DNA of 64,000 bases, taken from positions 62,001 to 126,000 of the forward strand of contig CAKSCV010000003.1 of NCBI GenBank assembly GCA_934444645.1, in the 5' to 3' direction. This document shows positions 42,515-51,185 of this stretch, piece by piece. The first letter of the stretch is position 1. Every line of letters begins with the position of its first letter. Both the position numbers and the translations under genes were made by a program. The notes under the pieces are model-generated. The model did not search any database and was not told the DNA's origin. It saw only the letters and a program-made list of their open reading frames with translations. The stretch comes from an uncultured Eubacteriales bacterium (GTDB taxonomy: Bacteria; Bacillota; Clostridia; Oscillospirales; CAG-382).

Positions 42515-42604
42515 AAACAAAAAAATAAAGCTCCCGAAGTGTTTGCTATCCCGACAAAAGTATCAGAACGGAAAAATAAGATAAGAAAGTTGAGAAAAAA
42601 TCAA

Positions 42605-44023
42605 ATGAAAAAGAAAACTTCCGTCTTTTTGGCACTGACACTCGTTTTCAGCCTGTTTGTTCCGACTTTAGCTGCTTCGGCTTCGGAAACGGACATTTCC
42701 GCGGCAGCTTCTTTCTCGGATTCGCCGCACGGGCAGCTCTTGTTCGTCGGATATGACTCAGTCACCGCGTCCACCCGGTATCCGGAATATGACGACAGCG
42801 ATCTTGCCGCGTTTTTAAGCTATACAGATGAGTTTGTGCTTTCATCCGGCAACACGCCCTACAATACTTACGGTGCGTCGCAGACGCAAATCGTTTCTCA
42901 AGCGGATATTGATAATCTGAGCCTCGATTTGGTAAACAATGCCGAGGATTTTGAGCAAATCAAAAAAGATTATCAGTATCTTCTGAAAGGGAATATGATC
43001 ACTGTTACGACCGCAGACGGCAAACAGATGACCTTTGCACCGTATGTCACAGAGATCTTTACCCATCTGGATCCAAAGATATACGAGAACATGGAATTAA
43101 TCAACTCGATCCGGGAGCAAAAAAGCAAGTTAGTCACTCCGTCCTCCAATATTTACAGAATTAACACCCATTTGGACCCGAAGCTGTATCGATACGGTAC
43201 AGCTTATGGCTCAGGCCCATCCACCAGAGACGCCATTTCTCCCAAGCTCACATTGGAAACGTTAGCCGATGATGTTGTGGCTCTGACAAATCGGATCGTT
43301 TCCATGAATCCGAATGCCGTTATCTGGCTGCCGTTCCCGTTGATCGTGTTTCCGTCTTTCAGCGAAAAATACGTTGAACCGTTTACTTTGTACATGAAAG
43401 ATCTGAAAACCAAGCTCGGTACAGACGTTTGGAATCAGAATATCCGCGGTTTTTATTGGACAAACGATGCACTTCTGCCGTATTATACGCCTTTCGATGA
43501 AACGATGGAGGCAAACGGCTTTGGTAACCCCATGGTTAAGGCGATGATGTCCATGGATACCGTGGTTACGAACGAGGGAAAGAAGCTCCTTTGGATGCCT
43601 TGCTATACCGATTCCGAACCGGAAAACCTGAAACGCACGGGAATGATCGTAAATCGCACCACCATTTTTGACTATGCGTTGCTTCAGCCGGATTATTATT
43701 TTAATGCGGCAGGAACGTTCAATCTGTGGAATGTTTTGAATTGCATGAATCAAAATGCCGTTTGCGAGCCCGGAACGGTGGCGGTTTACGGCGGAACAAA
43801 GGTCGAAGGAAGTGCGACGGTTTCCTATACCATGCAGCTCGATGCTTCTGTGACGGAGCAAGACTATAACGACCGTTACTATCTATATACATTTTTCTTC
43901 AAAGACTATAAGAAGAGCCCCTTTATGTTTTATACCGGCGACAGAGATTCTACGATGAATGGGTTTGTCCAGCTGCTTTTGAAGTATTGGTTTGAGGCAG
44001 AGGTGCCTCCGGTTTCTTATTGA
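42605..44023 (+). CDS. Secreted DUF4855-domain protein
   Basis: The 472-residue product has a signal peptide (KKKTSVFLALTLVFSLFVPTLAASA, residues 2-26). The rest matches DUF4855, a family of secreted TIM-barrel-like proteins of unknown catalysis: VGYDSVTAS near the start, the segment RGFYWTNDALLPYYTPFDE near residue 312, LLWMPCY and YFFNAAG-like positions after it. No anchor or sorting motif. ATG 42605 is chosen for the signal peptide, although its ribosome site (AGAAAGTTGAG) is weak. Probably released to act on glycans; this is inference. Confidence 0.75.
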   Translation: MKKKTSVFLALTLVFSLFVPTLAASASETDISAAASFSDSPHGQLLFVGYDSVTASTRYPEYDDSDLAAFLSYTDEFVLSSGNTPYNTYGASQTQIVSQADIDNLSLDLVNNAEDFEQIKKDYQYLLKGNMITVTTADGKQMTFAPYVTEIFTHLDPKIYENMELINSIREQKSKLVTPSSNIYRINTHLDPKLYRYGTAYGSGPSTRDAISPKLTLETLADDVVALTNRIVSMNPNAVIWLPFPLIVFPSFSEKYVEPFTLYMKDLKTKLGTDVWNQNIRGFYWTNDALLPYYTPFDETMEANGFGNPMVKAMMSMDTVVTNEGKKLLWMPCYTDSEPENLKRTGMIVNRTTIFDYALLQPDYYFNAAGTFNLWNVLNCMNQNAVCEPGTVAVYGGTKVEGSATVSYTMQLDASVTEQDYNDRYYLYTFFFKDYKKSPFMFYTGDRDSTMNGFVQLLLKYWFEAEVPPVSY

Positions 44024-44041
44024 CGCACTGTATTCCCCCAT

Positions 44042-44101
44042 AAAAAACCGCCCTCTCAAGTGTCAGCCTTTTCGGCTTGACTTTTGAGAGGGCGGTTTTT
44101 T
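44042..44101. terminator. Long bidirectional terminator after the DUF4855 gene
   Basis: AAAAAACCGCCCTCTCAA pairs with TTGAGAGGGCGGTTTTTT, with an inner GTCAGCC/GGCTTGAC stem. T-runs on both strands serve the converging DUF4855 and AraC genes. Confidence 0.9.
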
Positions 44102-44102
44102 C

Positions 44103-44993
44103 TTATACATTCATTTTGCGGTATTCTAACGGTGTTTCGCCGACCTTTTTCTTAAACGCGGTATAAAAGGCGGATTTGTTGTTGAAGCCGACCGCACTGC
44201 CGATGGCTTCGGCGGTAAGCTTTGTGCTACTTAACATTTGGCAAGCTGTTTTAATGCGGTATTCCGTTATCAGCTCATGAAAGGACATACCGAAATTTTT
44301 TTGAATGATACGTGTGAGCTGCCGTTCGCTGATGAATAACAGCTGCGCCGCCTCTTTCGGCCGAATCCCTTCCACGAAGCGGTCGGAGAGAATTTCTTCC
44401 AAGCGAAATAGCTTTGCCACATCCCGGTCATAAGGGCCGTCGGAGGAGTTGTCGTGGATCGCCTCTGCCGGATAGGAAGTGCTGATCCGCAAAAGAATTT
44501 CAAGCATCGTGAGTATTTCCAAGGCAGTTGCGCTTTTCTCTACGTCGTATTTATATAAAAGCCCATGCAAAGCCGTTTCGGTTTCCGGCTTTAATTTCAA
44601 GATGTGCGCGGCCGTTTTTTTGCATAATTTATCAATTTTTTCAAAAAAACTGTGGCACTTCGGCGCATTGACCTTACTGTAGGAAATGGCAATCGATGCC
44701 CATTTGGAATTGCTGGGCAGTTTGGTGTGAACGATTCCGGGCGGAATGATGAGCAGCTCGCCCGGAGACAGGTGCAGACACCGGTCGAGTGTTTTTACGT
44801 TGATGCCGGAATCAAAGCAGATGAATAATTCCGTATAGGCGTGCTTGTGCATGGTTTCCAACTGGCTTCGCTCAATAAAGTTCGGCTTGCTGTTCTTGTC
44901 CTCGGTAACGGCACGGATGACGGCCGAAAAACAGATATTTTCCGCATGGACGGTGTTTTCGTAGGAGTTTTCAAAAAAGACCTGTTTGCTCAT
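44103..44993 (-). CDS. AraC-family regulator
   Basis: The 296-residue product has a cupin-type sensor (HKHAYTELFICFDSGINVKTL, LSPGELLIIPPGIVHTKL, residues about 48-92) and a C-terminal AraC DNA-binding domain (about 195-294) with FISERQLTRIIQKNFGMSFHELITEYRI and GFNNKSAFYTAFKKKVGETPLEYR. GCGAGGG precedes ATG 44993 and a consensus promoter drives it. It is divergent from the PnuC-like gene and the following surface cluster, which is its likely target. Confidence 0.88.
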   Translation of the reverse strand: MSKQVFFENSYENTVHAENICFSAVIRAVTEDKNSKPNFIERSQLETMHKHAYTELFICFDSGINVKTLDRCLHLSPGELLIIPPGIVHTKLPSNSKWASIAISYSKVNAPKCHSFFEKIDKLCKKTAAHILKLKPETETALHGLLYKYDVEKSATALEILTMLEILLRISTSYPAEAIHDNSSDGPYDRDVAKLFRLEEILSDRFVEGIRPKEAAQLLFISERQLTRIIQKNFGMSFHELITEYRIKTACQMLSSTKLTAEAIGSAVGFNNKSAFYTAFKKKVGETPLEYRKMNV

Positions 44994-45049
44994 CGATATG
45001 CCCTCGCGCTTTACGAAATTCCGGTTTTGGTTGGGGTTTCTTTGCCTTA

Positions 45050-45078
45050 AGTATAACCCAAAATTCCCGTTTTGTCAA
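45050..45078 (-). promoter_or_regulatory. Sigma-A promoter of the AraC gene at 44103
   Basis: On the minus strand TTGACA (45078-45073), 17-bp spacer, TATACT (45055-45050). Confidence 0.85.
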
Positions 45079-45130
45079 CGCGGCAGTACAAAAAACGGAC
45101 ATACCGCCCAAAAGTTGACCGAGCAAGTGA

Positions 45131-45159
45131 TTTACACCCGGTTTAAATTGTGATATAGT
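45131..45159 (+). promoter_or_regulatory. Promoter of the PnuC-like gene
   Basis: TTTACA 45131-45136, 17-bp spacer, TATAGT 45154-45159, 53 bp downstream of and divergent from the AraC promoter. Confidence 0.65.
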
Positions 45160-45221
45160 TATATCAATGAAAATGTTAGTAAAAAATTAACACAGCAAGA
45201 TATTCAAGTTGGGGAGTACCT

Positions 45222-45926
45222 ATGCAAACGAGTTTTAAGACGATAAAAAAAGAAAATATATTAAAAGCTGTTCTGATATTGGTTACGTTTCTGTTTTTAA
45301 CGGTTTCGGGCATTCTGTTTAAGCAGTCTTTTCTGCGAATGATCCCGTTATATATTTCCCTCATTGTGGGCCTTTTACAATCGAATGTCAATCGGTACGC
45401 ACCGCTCATCGGCGGAATCAATTCCATCATTTATGCGGCGGTGTTTATGTATTATCATTTATATGCGTCGGCGGCGAGTGCGCTTTTCATGTCCTGTCCG
45501 CTGCAGCTGATTACATTTGTTCTTTGGAATAAAAAGCCGTGGGGCAATTCCACGGTCTTAAAAAAGCTTTCGGCTGGCAAACGTGCGGTTCTTATCGCCG
45601 GTTCTGTTCTTGCCTGGATTATTATCTGCTTTTTTCTTTCGGAAACCGATTCGAGCTTCCGTGAATTGGATACGGCGGTAACCGTTTTGGGAACGGTTTC
45701 GACGGTTCTTACCATGCTGTCTTATTACGAATATACGGCTACAATGCTTTTGGGCGGTGTCGGTTCAATTTTATTGTATGCCGTCATGTTAAAAGAAACG
45801 CCGGAGCAGGTAACCTATCTCGGTTACTCGATCTATTCTTTTATATGCACTTGTATGGCGTTTGTCAAGGTACATAGCCTGTATGACGAACAACAGAAAG
45901 CAAATAATAAAACAGAAAGCAAATAA
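45222..45926 (+). CDS. PnuC-like membrane transporter
   Basis: The 234-residue product has seven or so hydrophobic segments and resembles the PnuC family of vitamin transporters (nicotinamide riboside, thiamine and related): LLQSNVNRYAPLIGGINSIIYAAVFMYYHLYASAASALFMSCPLQLITFVLWNKKPWG corresponds to the central substrate half. Ligand residues differ from classical PnuC, so the cargo is unknown. It is first of a possible cluster with the beta-propeller hydrolase, amidohydrolase and secreted protein. The start ATG 45222 has GGGGAG upstream. Confidence 0.7.
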   Translation: MQTSFKTIKKENILKAVLILVTFLFLTVSGILFKQSFLRMIPLYISLIVGLLQSNVNRYAPLIGGINSIIYAAVFMYYHLYASAASALFMSCPLQLITFVLWNKKPWGNSTVLKKLSAGKRAVLIAGSVLAWIIICFFLSETDSSFRELDTAVTVLGTVSTVLTMLSYYEYTATMLLGGVGSILLYAVMLKETPEQVTYLGYSIYSFICTCMAFVKVHSLYDEQQKANNKTESK

Positions 45927-45966
45927 CAAAAAATATTATGCAATTTATTTAAGGAGAGGTTTTGTC

Positions 45967-46056
45967 ATGATGGATATTTCAAACCGCAGAGAAGGACGCG
46001 GATCTGTATTCGCTGATATTCCGATAATTCTAAGAAAAACGAGGGCAGAACGATGA
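45967..46056 (+). CDS. 29-residue small open frame coupled to the beta-propeller gene
   Basis: ATG 45967 follows AAGGAGAGG with good spacing and encodes a basic peptide (starts MMDISNRREGRG). Its stop overlaps the next gene's start as ATGA (46053-46056). It might be a leader that couples translation, or the remnant of a larger gene. No family recognised. Confidence 0.4.
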   Translation: MMDISNRREGRGSVFADIPIILRKTRAER

Positions 46057-47483
46057 TTGATTTGACAGGCAAACGCGAGTGCTTTTTTGACGGAACGCTT
46101 GTAAACGACGCACGAACCACGGCGGAATTTCTCTTACATCACCCGATTCGAAAGAACGTGGTAATCACGCACGATAAACCGTGGGAGGGCAACAGCTGCG
46201 ATTATCACAATATTTTGGAGGATGACGGACTATACCGCATGTATTACCTCGGCTTTGAGCCGTTCGGTCATCCGGTTGTAGTGTGTTATGCCGAAAGCAA
46301 GGACGGTATCCGCTGGGAAAAGCCGGTTTTGAACATTTGTGAATTTGACGGTTCGACCGAGAACAACATTATTTTAGACAAGGCGCATGCCGGTTCGGAT
46401 CTTGATAACTTTATGGTGTTCAAGGACGAAAATCCCGCGTGTCCGCCCGAAAAGAAATATAAAGGCATTTTAAGTCTTGACCGCGACGGCAAGCATGGAC
46501 TTCATTGTATGTACAGCGCGGACGGCATTCACTTCGAATACGGCGATGTTTTAACCACCGAGGGTGCGTTCGATACGCTGAATGTTGTGTTTTGGGATAA
46601 GCATGCCGAAATATACCGCTGTTACTACCGCGGTTACCATGCGCCGGGCAGCGTCGGCTTTGACGAAGGGTGCGAGGACACCATCCGCGATATCCGCTAC
46701 ATGGAATCTAAGGATTTTGTGACGTGGACAGGTGCAAGACTCCTCGATTTTGACGATGAAGAGGAATATGCACTCTATACCAATGTCGTGCAGAAATATC
46801 CGCGTGCCGACCATATTTTTGTCGGCTTCCCGACACGCTATTACAACCGCAAAAAGTGGACGGCAAACTATGACGAATTAGGCGGCAAGCAAAAGCGGCT
46901 TGAACGTATGAAGCGCGGCGAAGAACGGTTTGGCCTTGTGCTTACCGATTGTATGTTCATGACGAGCCGTGACGGTTTCCGTTTTCACAAGTACAATGAG
47001 GCGTTTATGCGTCCCGGCGCGGAGAATGCGCTCAATTGGGTTTACGGTGACGGCTATCCGGCGCGCGGTCTGATTGAAACGCCGTCCGACCTTGCCGATG
47101 AGGGCGCGGACAACGAATACTCGATGTACATTCCCGAAGGGCATTGGGCTTGCGATGCGGCAAAGCTGGTGCGCTATACGGTGCGCCTTGACGGTTTTGT
47201 GTCCATGCATGCCGGCGTAAAGGAAAAAATGCTTGTAACCAAGCCGTTTACCTTTACCGGAACGAATCTGTATATCAATTTTTCAACTTCGGCACTCGGA
47301 TATATGTATTTCACACTGGTTGATACCGACGGAAACCGCTACACCAGCTGCGAGACCTTCGGTGATAAGGTCGACCGCCGCGTCTGCTTCGAGGACGGTG
47401 TGGTCGAAAAGCTTTCCGGCAAGCCGGTCACGCTCGAAGTGCGCATGAAGGACGCGGATTTATATTCGTTTATCTTCCGATAA
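46053..47483 (+). CDS. Beta-propeller glycosidase-like protein (GH32/43/68 superfamily type)
   Basis: The 476-residue cytosolic protein looks like a five-bladed propeller followed by a beta-sandwich: GLYRMYYLGFE, YAESKDGIRWEKPVLN, MYSADGIHFEY, IRYMESKDFVTWTGARLLDF are the repeated blade motifs of fructosidase/arabinosidase-like hydrolases. C-terminal residues about 390-476 resemble a GH32-type sandwich. The exact family and the catalytic acid residues cannot be fixed by eye. GAGGGC precedes ATG 46053. An amidohydrolase gene follows 30 bp later, so the two are likely co-transcribed. Confidence 0.7.
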   Translation: MIDLTGKRECFFDGTLVNDARTTAEFLLHHPIRKNVVITHDKPWEGNSCDYHNILEDDGLYRMYYLGFEPFGHPVVVCYAESKDGIRWEKPVLNICEFDGSTENNIILDKAHAGSDLDNFMVFKDENPACPPEKKYKGILSLDRDGKHGLHCMYSADGIHFEYGDVLTTEGAFDTLNVVFWDKHAEIYRCYYRGYHAPGSVGFDEGCEDTIRDIRYMESKDFVTWTGARLLDFDDEEEYALYTNVVQKYPRADHIFVGFPTRYYNRKKWTANYDELGGKQKRLERMKRGEERFGLVLTDCMFMTSRDGFRFHKYNEAFMRPGAENALNWVYGDGYPARGLIETPSDLADEGADNEYSMYIPEGHWACDAAKLVRYTVRLDGFVSMHAGVKEKMLVTKPFTFTGTNLYINFSTSALGYMYFTLVDTDGNRYTSCETFGDKVDRRVCFEDGVVEKLSGKPVTLEVRMKDADLYSFIFR

Positions 47484-47513
47484 AGCATCACACAACAGGA
47501 AGGATGAAACTAT

Positions 47514-48284
47514 ATGAAAATTATCGATTTCCACACGCATCCCGGTCCGAAATCGATTTTGACCGAAGAATTCCACTTTCCGCCCATGACAAGCGAAACC
47601 TTTGTAAGTGAATTGAAGCGTGCCGGCATTTCCATGGCGTGCGGCAGCACCTTTGAGGTGCCGCTCTTGTCGGTGCGTGACAGCGCCTACGGGATTCAGG
47701 AGATGAACCGTATCGCGTGGTCGTATTACGAGGATTTTCCGGACTTCTTTATTCCGGGACTGCAAGTCGATCCGCGGTTCATGGAGGAATCCAAAAACGA
47801 ACTCGAAACCTATGCCAAAAAGGGCGCAAAGCTTGTCGGCGAACTGGTTCCGGGCTGGCAGGGCTATGAAAATATGCTAAACGACGGCTTTTATGAGCTG
47901 TTTGACGTTATGCAGAGTCTTGACCTTGTGCTGTCGTTCCACCGGCCGGGCAACATCTTCGACTGCGAAAAGATCGCCAAGCGTTTTCCAAAGCTGAAAA
48001 TCGTCATCGCGCATCCGTTCTATGGCAAGGATTACTTAAATGTTTTGGGGCTTGTCAAAACGTATGAAAACCTGCATTTGGATCTGTCTGGTTCGGGGCT
48101 TATGGCATACGGTATGGTGCGGTATGGCGTGGATACGGTCGGCAAGGACAAGATCCTTTTCGGCACGGATTTTCCGGGCTACAATCCGCAGATGTATGTC
48201 AGCGCGGTGGCTTACGAAAAGCTGACCGACGCGGAGCTTGAAGCGGTTTACCACGAAAACGCCGAGCGGCTTTTAGGGCTGTAA
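47514..48284 (+). CDS. Amidohydrolase-family (amidohydrolase 2) TIM-barrel protein
   Basis: Metal-dependent hydrolase or decarboxylase fold of 256 residues. Seen: the metal motif DFHTHPG at residues 5-11, LSFHRPGN near 141, IAHPFYGKDYL near 163 and the terminal ILFGTDFPGYNP with the conserved Asp near 220. Members act as lactonases, decarboxylases or dehydratases; the substrate is unknown. GGAAGGATG precedes the ATG. It follows the beta-propeller gene directly and may process the sugar acid or lactone released by it (inference). Confidence 0.8.
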   Translation: MKIIDFHTHPGPKSILTEEFHFPPMTSETFVSELKRAGISMACGSTFEVPLLSVRDSAYGIQEMNRIAWSYYEDFPDFFIPGLQVDPRFMEESKNELETYAKKGAKLVGELVPGWQGYENMLNDGFYELFDVMQSLDLVLSFHRPGNIFDCEKIAKRFPKLKIVIAHPFYGKDYLNVLGLVKTYENLHLDLSGSGLMAYGMVRYGVDTVGKDKILFGTDFPGYNPQMYVSAVAYEKLTDAELEAVYHENAERLLGL

Positions 48285-48366
48285 GGGTGCTTGCGCGTTA
48301 GCCGCGCTAAAAAAGAGGATGATTCGAAAGAATTGTCAAATAAAACTTTTCAAGGGGGAGAAAACC

Positions 48367-50568
48367 ATGAAAAAAATCTTAGCAGTGGCAGTTGCTTCGC
48401 TGATTTGCTCTATGGCAGCCTTTGAAGCATTGGCCTTCGAACCGGAAACCGTTGAAGTGGCCGGAGAAAAAGCAGAACTTTCTGAAACCGCAGCGGCTTT
48501 TGCGGCAGATTCCATTGACGGCTTTGCCTATGAGGACGAAACCTACGGCACGCTTTTGTACTACAACAACTTCGAAAGCGGTTCGGCAGACAGTCCGACC
48601 TATCGGAACATGGACTACCTTGCCGATTATACCGTCCTTGTCCAACCGGCAAATGCGCCCGGTTCAGTCACTCTGACGGCGGATCCGGCAGACGCCGCGA
48701 ACACCGTGTTAAGAGCACAAAGAAGCAGCGGCGCTTTGTTCGGCGTTCAGTTTTCCATGCGTGACGCAGACAATCAGTACGTCAATTTTGCCACCAAGCA
48801 CGGCAAATACACGATTGTGGCAGATATCTATGTGCCGGACAGCGATCCGTCCGTCAATTTGGTCGGAACGATTTGGTATCCGAGCTGGAGCCACTCCGGC
48901 GGCTCGTATCGCTTTGGAACGGCCTCTGCCGGCGCATGGTCGAAAAACAACGCCTGTGCTTCCCATACGGTGTCGGGCGATGAAAATGCCATCATGATCT
49001 GGCAGATATGCGACTGGCGCGGCGCGGAGGAATATGCCGACGGCTCGTATTTCCTTCTCGACAATGTCCGGGTGTACTGTGCCGAAACCGTCGATGTCAC
49101 CTATGACTTAAACCTGCCGGAGGGCGTGACAAAGGTTTACGACGCCATGAATTCCGAGTCTCTTGAAAGCATTCGCTACGGCGGCGGAGCTTCGTTTGAC
49201 AAGACGGAGGATGCCGTAAAGGTCGGCGATGCCGTGCCGGAATTGTATCTGCCGGATTATTCCTTTATGGGCTGGGTGGATCAGGACGGCAACGCCATCG
49301 ACACCTTCGCCCAAACCACAACCAAACTCACCGCACAATGGAAGCCGGTTGCACCGGGTCTTAACATCCTGACCGGCACAGCCGCCAAAGCCGATTTTGA
49401 AAGCGGAAGCCGCCGCTATATGCTTTGGGACGACAATTACAGCGGCACGATTGCGAAGGTCCCCGCAATCGGCAATGACTCGTCGCGTGCATTGCAGCTA
49501 ACCGACATGGCACACGCCTACGAAAGCGGCGGTTATTATACCGCCTATACCTATCTTCCGGTATATATTCACAACGACCGCCCGTATACGCTTATATGGG
49601 ATGCCTATACCAATCTGCAGACAACGGATATGCGCATCAACCTTTACCACATCTACGGCGAATGGCAGCATCAGTGGGTCGGTCTTGCTTCACAGTCCGA
49701 ATGGAACAATATGGAGGCTTGGGCGACCAACCAAACCAATATCATGGCAAAGCTGGACGGTGTCCGCAACAAATATCTTGTGATGGAATACCGCTACAAT
49801 ACCGAAGCGGCCGATCCGGCATTTGATGTGTTTTTTGATAACCTTGCCGTTTATCCGCAATATAAAATCACCTATGTGCTGGCAGACGGTACGGAAGTAT
49901 ACGATTACGCACTGTTTGAGGCTGACGGCAAAACGTTCTTGACGGAATACACGCCGAAAGCGTCGCTGCTCGGCTCAAAACGTTATAAGCTTGCCGCAGA
50001 TGCGAAAGAATCCTTCTCTGTTGACCGGCCGATTGCGCTTGCCAATGCCGATATCACGCTTTATGCGGTCACGGACAGCTATACGGTGGAAGCCGAAAAC
50101 GTTTTCTCCTACCGTGCACCGAGCGAAGGCGTCAGTGCCGGCATCCGCTTTAAGGCCAATGTCAGCCAGATGGTTCGCGCCGATGCCGACGAATACGGCT
50201 TTATCGTGGCGCGGACAGCGAAGCTTGGCGAAGAAGAGCTGAAGTTTGGCTCAGACACAGCCGCAACCGTATACGCCGACGACGGAAAGACCTTTGTCGG
50301 TAAAACAGATGGCGGTGTGACGTATACAGGCGCGGTCAACTATAAGCCGGGCGCCATCAATATCACCTACGGTCCGGACAAAGACACGAACAACGAGCAG
50401 TTCTGCTGTATGCTTGTCGGCTTGGATAAACCGTATACCGAAGCCGGTGTCAATCATGAAAATCGCTATGATGTGCAATTCAGCGTTCGTCCGTATGTCA
50501 TCATTTCCGGAAACATCTATTACGGCGATTGCTTGAACAAGAGCTATGCAGAAATCGCCATGGCGTGA
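48367..50568 (+). CDS. Large secreted protein with InlB-type repeat and beta-sandwich modules
   Basis: The 733-residue product has a signal peptide (KKILAVAVASLICSMAAFEALA, residues 2-23). Two similar beta-sandwich, carbohydrate-binding-like domains follow (about 55-240 and 345-510), separated by an InlB/Listeria-Bacteroides-type beta repeat (about 243-330, ending FMGWVDQDG...LTAQWKP). A C-terminal domain with VSAGIRFKANVSQ and EYGFIVARTA lies at about 595-730. No catalytic domain, SLH or sortase motif. CAAGGGGGAG precedes ATG 48367. Probably an adhesin or glycan-binding surface protein. A 39-residue peptide gene follows 16 bp downstream. Confidence 0.7.
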   Translation: MKKILAVAVASLICSMAAFEALAFEPETVEVAGEKAELSETAAAFAADSIDGFAYEDETYGTLLYYNNFESGSADSPTYRNMDYLADYTVLVQPANAPGSVTLTADPADAANTVLRAQRSSGALFGVQFSMRDADNQYVNFATKHGKYTIVADIYVPDSDPSVNLVGTIWYPSWSHSGGSYRFGTASAGAWSKNNACASHTVSGDENAIMIWQICDWRGAEEYADGSYFLLDNVRVYCAETVDVTYDLNLPEGVTKVYDAMNSESLESIRYGGGASFDKTEDAVKVGDAVPELYLPDYSFMGWVDQDGNAIDTFAQTTTKLTAQWKPVAPGLNILTGTAAKADFESGSRRYMLWDDNYSGTIAKVPAIGNDSSRALQLTDMAHAYESGGYYTAYTYLPVYIHNDRPYTLIWDAYTNLQTTDMRINLYHIYGEWQHQWVGLASQSEWNNMEAWATNQTNIMAKLDGVRNKYLVMEYRYNTEAADPAFDVFFDNLAVYPQYKITYVLADGTEVYDYALFEADGKTFLTEYTPKASLLGSKRYKLAADAKESFSVDRPIALANADITLYAVTDSYTVEAENVFSYRAPSEGVSAGIRFKANVSQMVRADADEYGFIVARTAKLGEEELKFGSDTAATVYADDGKTFVGKTDGGVTYTGAVNYKPGAINITYGPDKDTNNEQFCCMLVGLDKPYTEAGVNHENRYDVQFSVRPYVIISGNIYYGDCLNKSYAEIAMA

Positions 50569-50584
50569 TGGGGAAGTGAGCCAA

Positions 50585-50704
50585 ATGAAAAAGACAGTGT
50601 ACCAAACGCCGAAACTTACCGTTATACTGCTTGCGGCAGAGGATATCCTTGCCGAATCCGCTTGCAGTGAGATCGAAACCGATCCCATGTTTGAGGACGA
50701 GTAA
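50585..50704 (+). CDS. 39-residue peptide of the gut-Firmicutes YxxPxL...EDILxxS type
   Basis: Too short for usual calling. ATG 50585 follows GGGAAGTGAG and the product begins MKKTVYQTPKLTVILL, has AAEDILAESACSE and ends acidic (DPMFEDE). Small peptides with a basic start, Y-x-x-P and an acidic EDI/EDV-hydrophobic-x-x-S core are frequent in anaerobic Bacillota and lack a known role. Only 16 bp separates it from the large secreted protein gene, so they share a transcript. A precursor peptide, toxin or partner of the surface protein are all possible. Confidence 0.6.
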   Translation: MKKTVYQTPKLTVILLAAEDILAESACSEIETDPMFEDE

Positions 50705-50770
50705 AGCGACTTTCTTTTGTGTAATATCCATTTATTTTGCCAAGCTTTTCTCTCCTTTTTGGCTTGGCAT

Positions 50771-50799
50771 GAGGGAGTGCGGATTATCCGCACTCCCTC
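50771..50799. repeat. 29-bp near-perfect palindrome
   Basis: Arms 50771-50784 and 50786-50799 are exactly complementary over 14 bp with a single central base. No T-run follows, so it is not a standard terminator; it may be a mobile palindromic repeat or a protein site. Confidence 0.75.
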
Positions 50800-50811
50800 A
50801 ATAGTTGTTGG

Positions 50812-50854
50812 CAGCCTTGAAAAGAGCATTTCGTGCTTTTCAAGGCTGTTTTTT
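50812..50854 (+). terminator. Terminator after the secreted protein and peptide genes
   Basis: CAGCCTTGAAAAG / CTTTTCAAGGCTG, perfect 13-bp stem followed by TTTTTT. Confidence 0.88.
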
Positions 50855-51180
50855 CGTTGCGGCTATAGCGGCTTTTCCTGCAAGCAGTCCTGTAAGCCGT
50901 CAGTCCTGTGAGCCGACGAAGCCGCAAGCCGCCAGAGCTGCCCAGAGCGCCACAAGAGCCGCAAGCCGCCAGAGCTGCCCAGAGCGCCACAAGAGCCGCA
51001 AGCCGCCAGAGCCGCAAGCCAGCGCGCCGAAGCTGCAAGCTGCCGCCATTGGAATCGCAAGAACCGCAAGAATCGCAAAAGCCGCTTGCTTCCGTTACCG
51101 TGGAAGCTGAAATAGCGCGTCGCAGCCGGTGCTTATCACGACTGCGGCGTCGGAACCATATCGACTGCGGCACGCTTTTG
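50855..51180. other. Non-coding repeat-rich stretch
   Basis: GC-rich sequence built from GCCGCAAGCC-like words. Open frames on both strands consist of Arg/Ala/Ser/Pro or Leu/Ala/Trp runs without ribosome sites and are judged non-coding. It contains the 37-bp repeat at 50921-51020. Confidence 0.55.
50921..51020. repeat. 37-bp tandem repeat, about 2.5 copies
   Basis: The unit starts GCCGCAAGCCGCCAGAGCTG and ends in CGCCACAAGA; exact copies at 50921-50957 and 50958-50994, then a partial copy. There are no spacers, so this is a minisatellite rather than a CRISPR array. Confidence 0.8.
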
Positions 51181-51185
51181 CAAAC

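Noticed and set aside
50921..51020. Possible CRISPR array
   Set aside because: The copies are directly adjacent with no unique spacers and no cas genes nearby.
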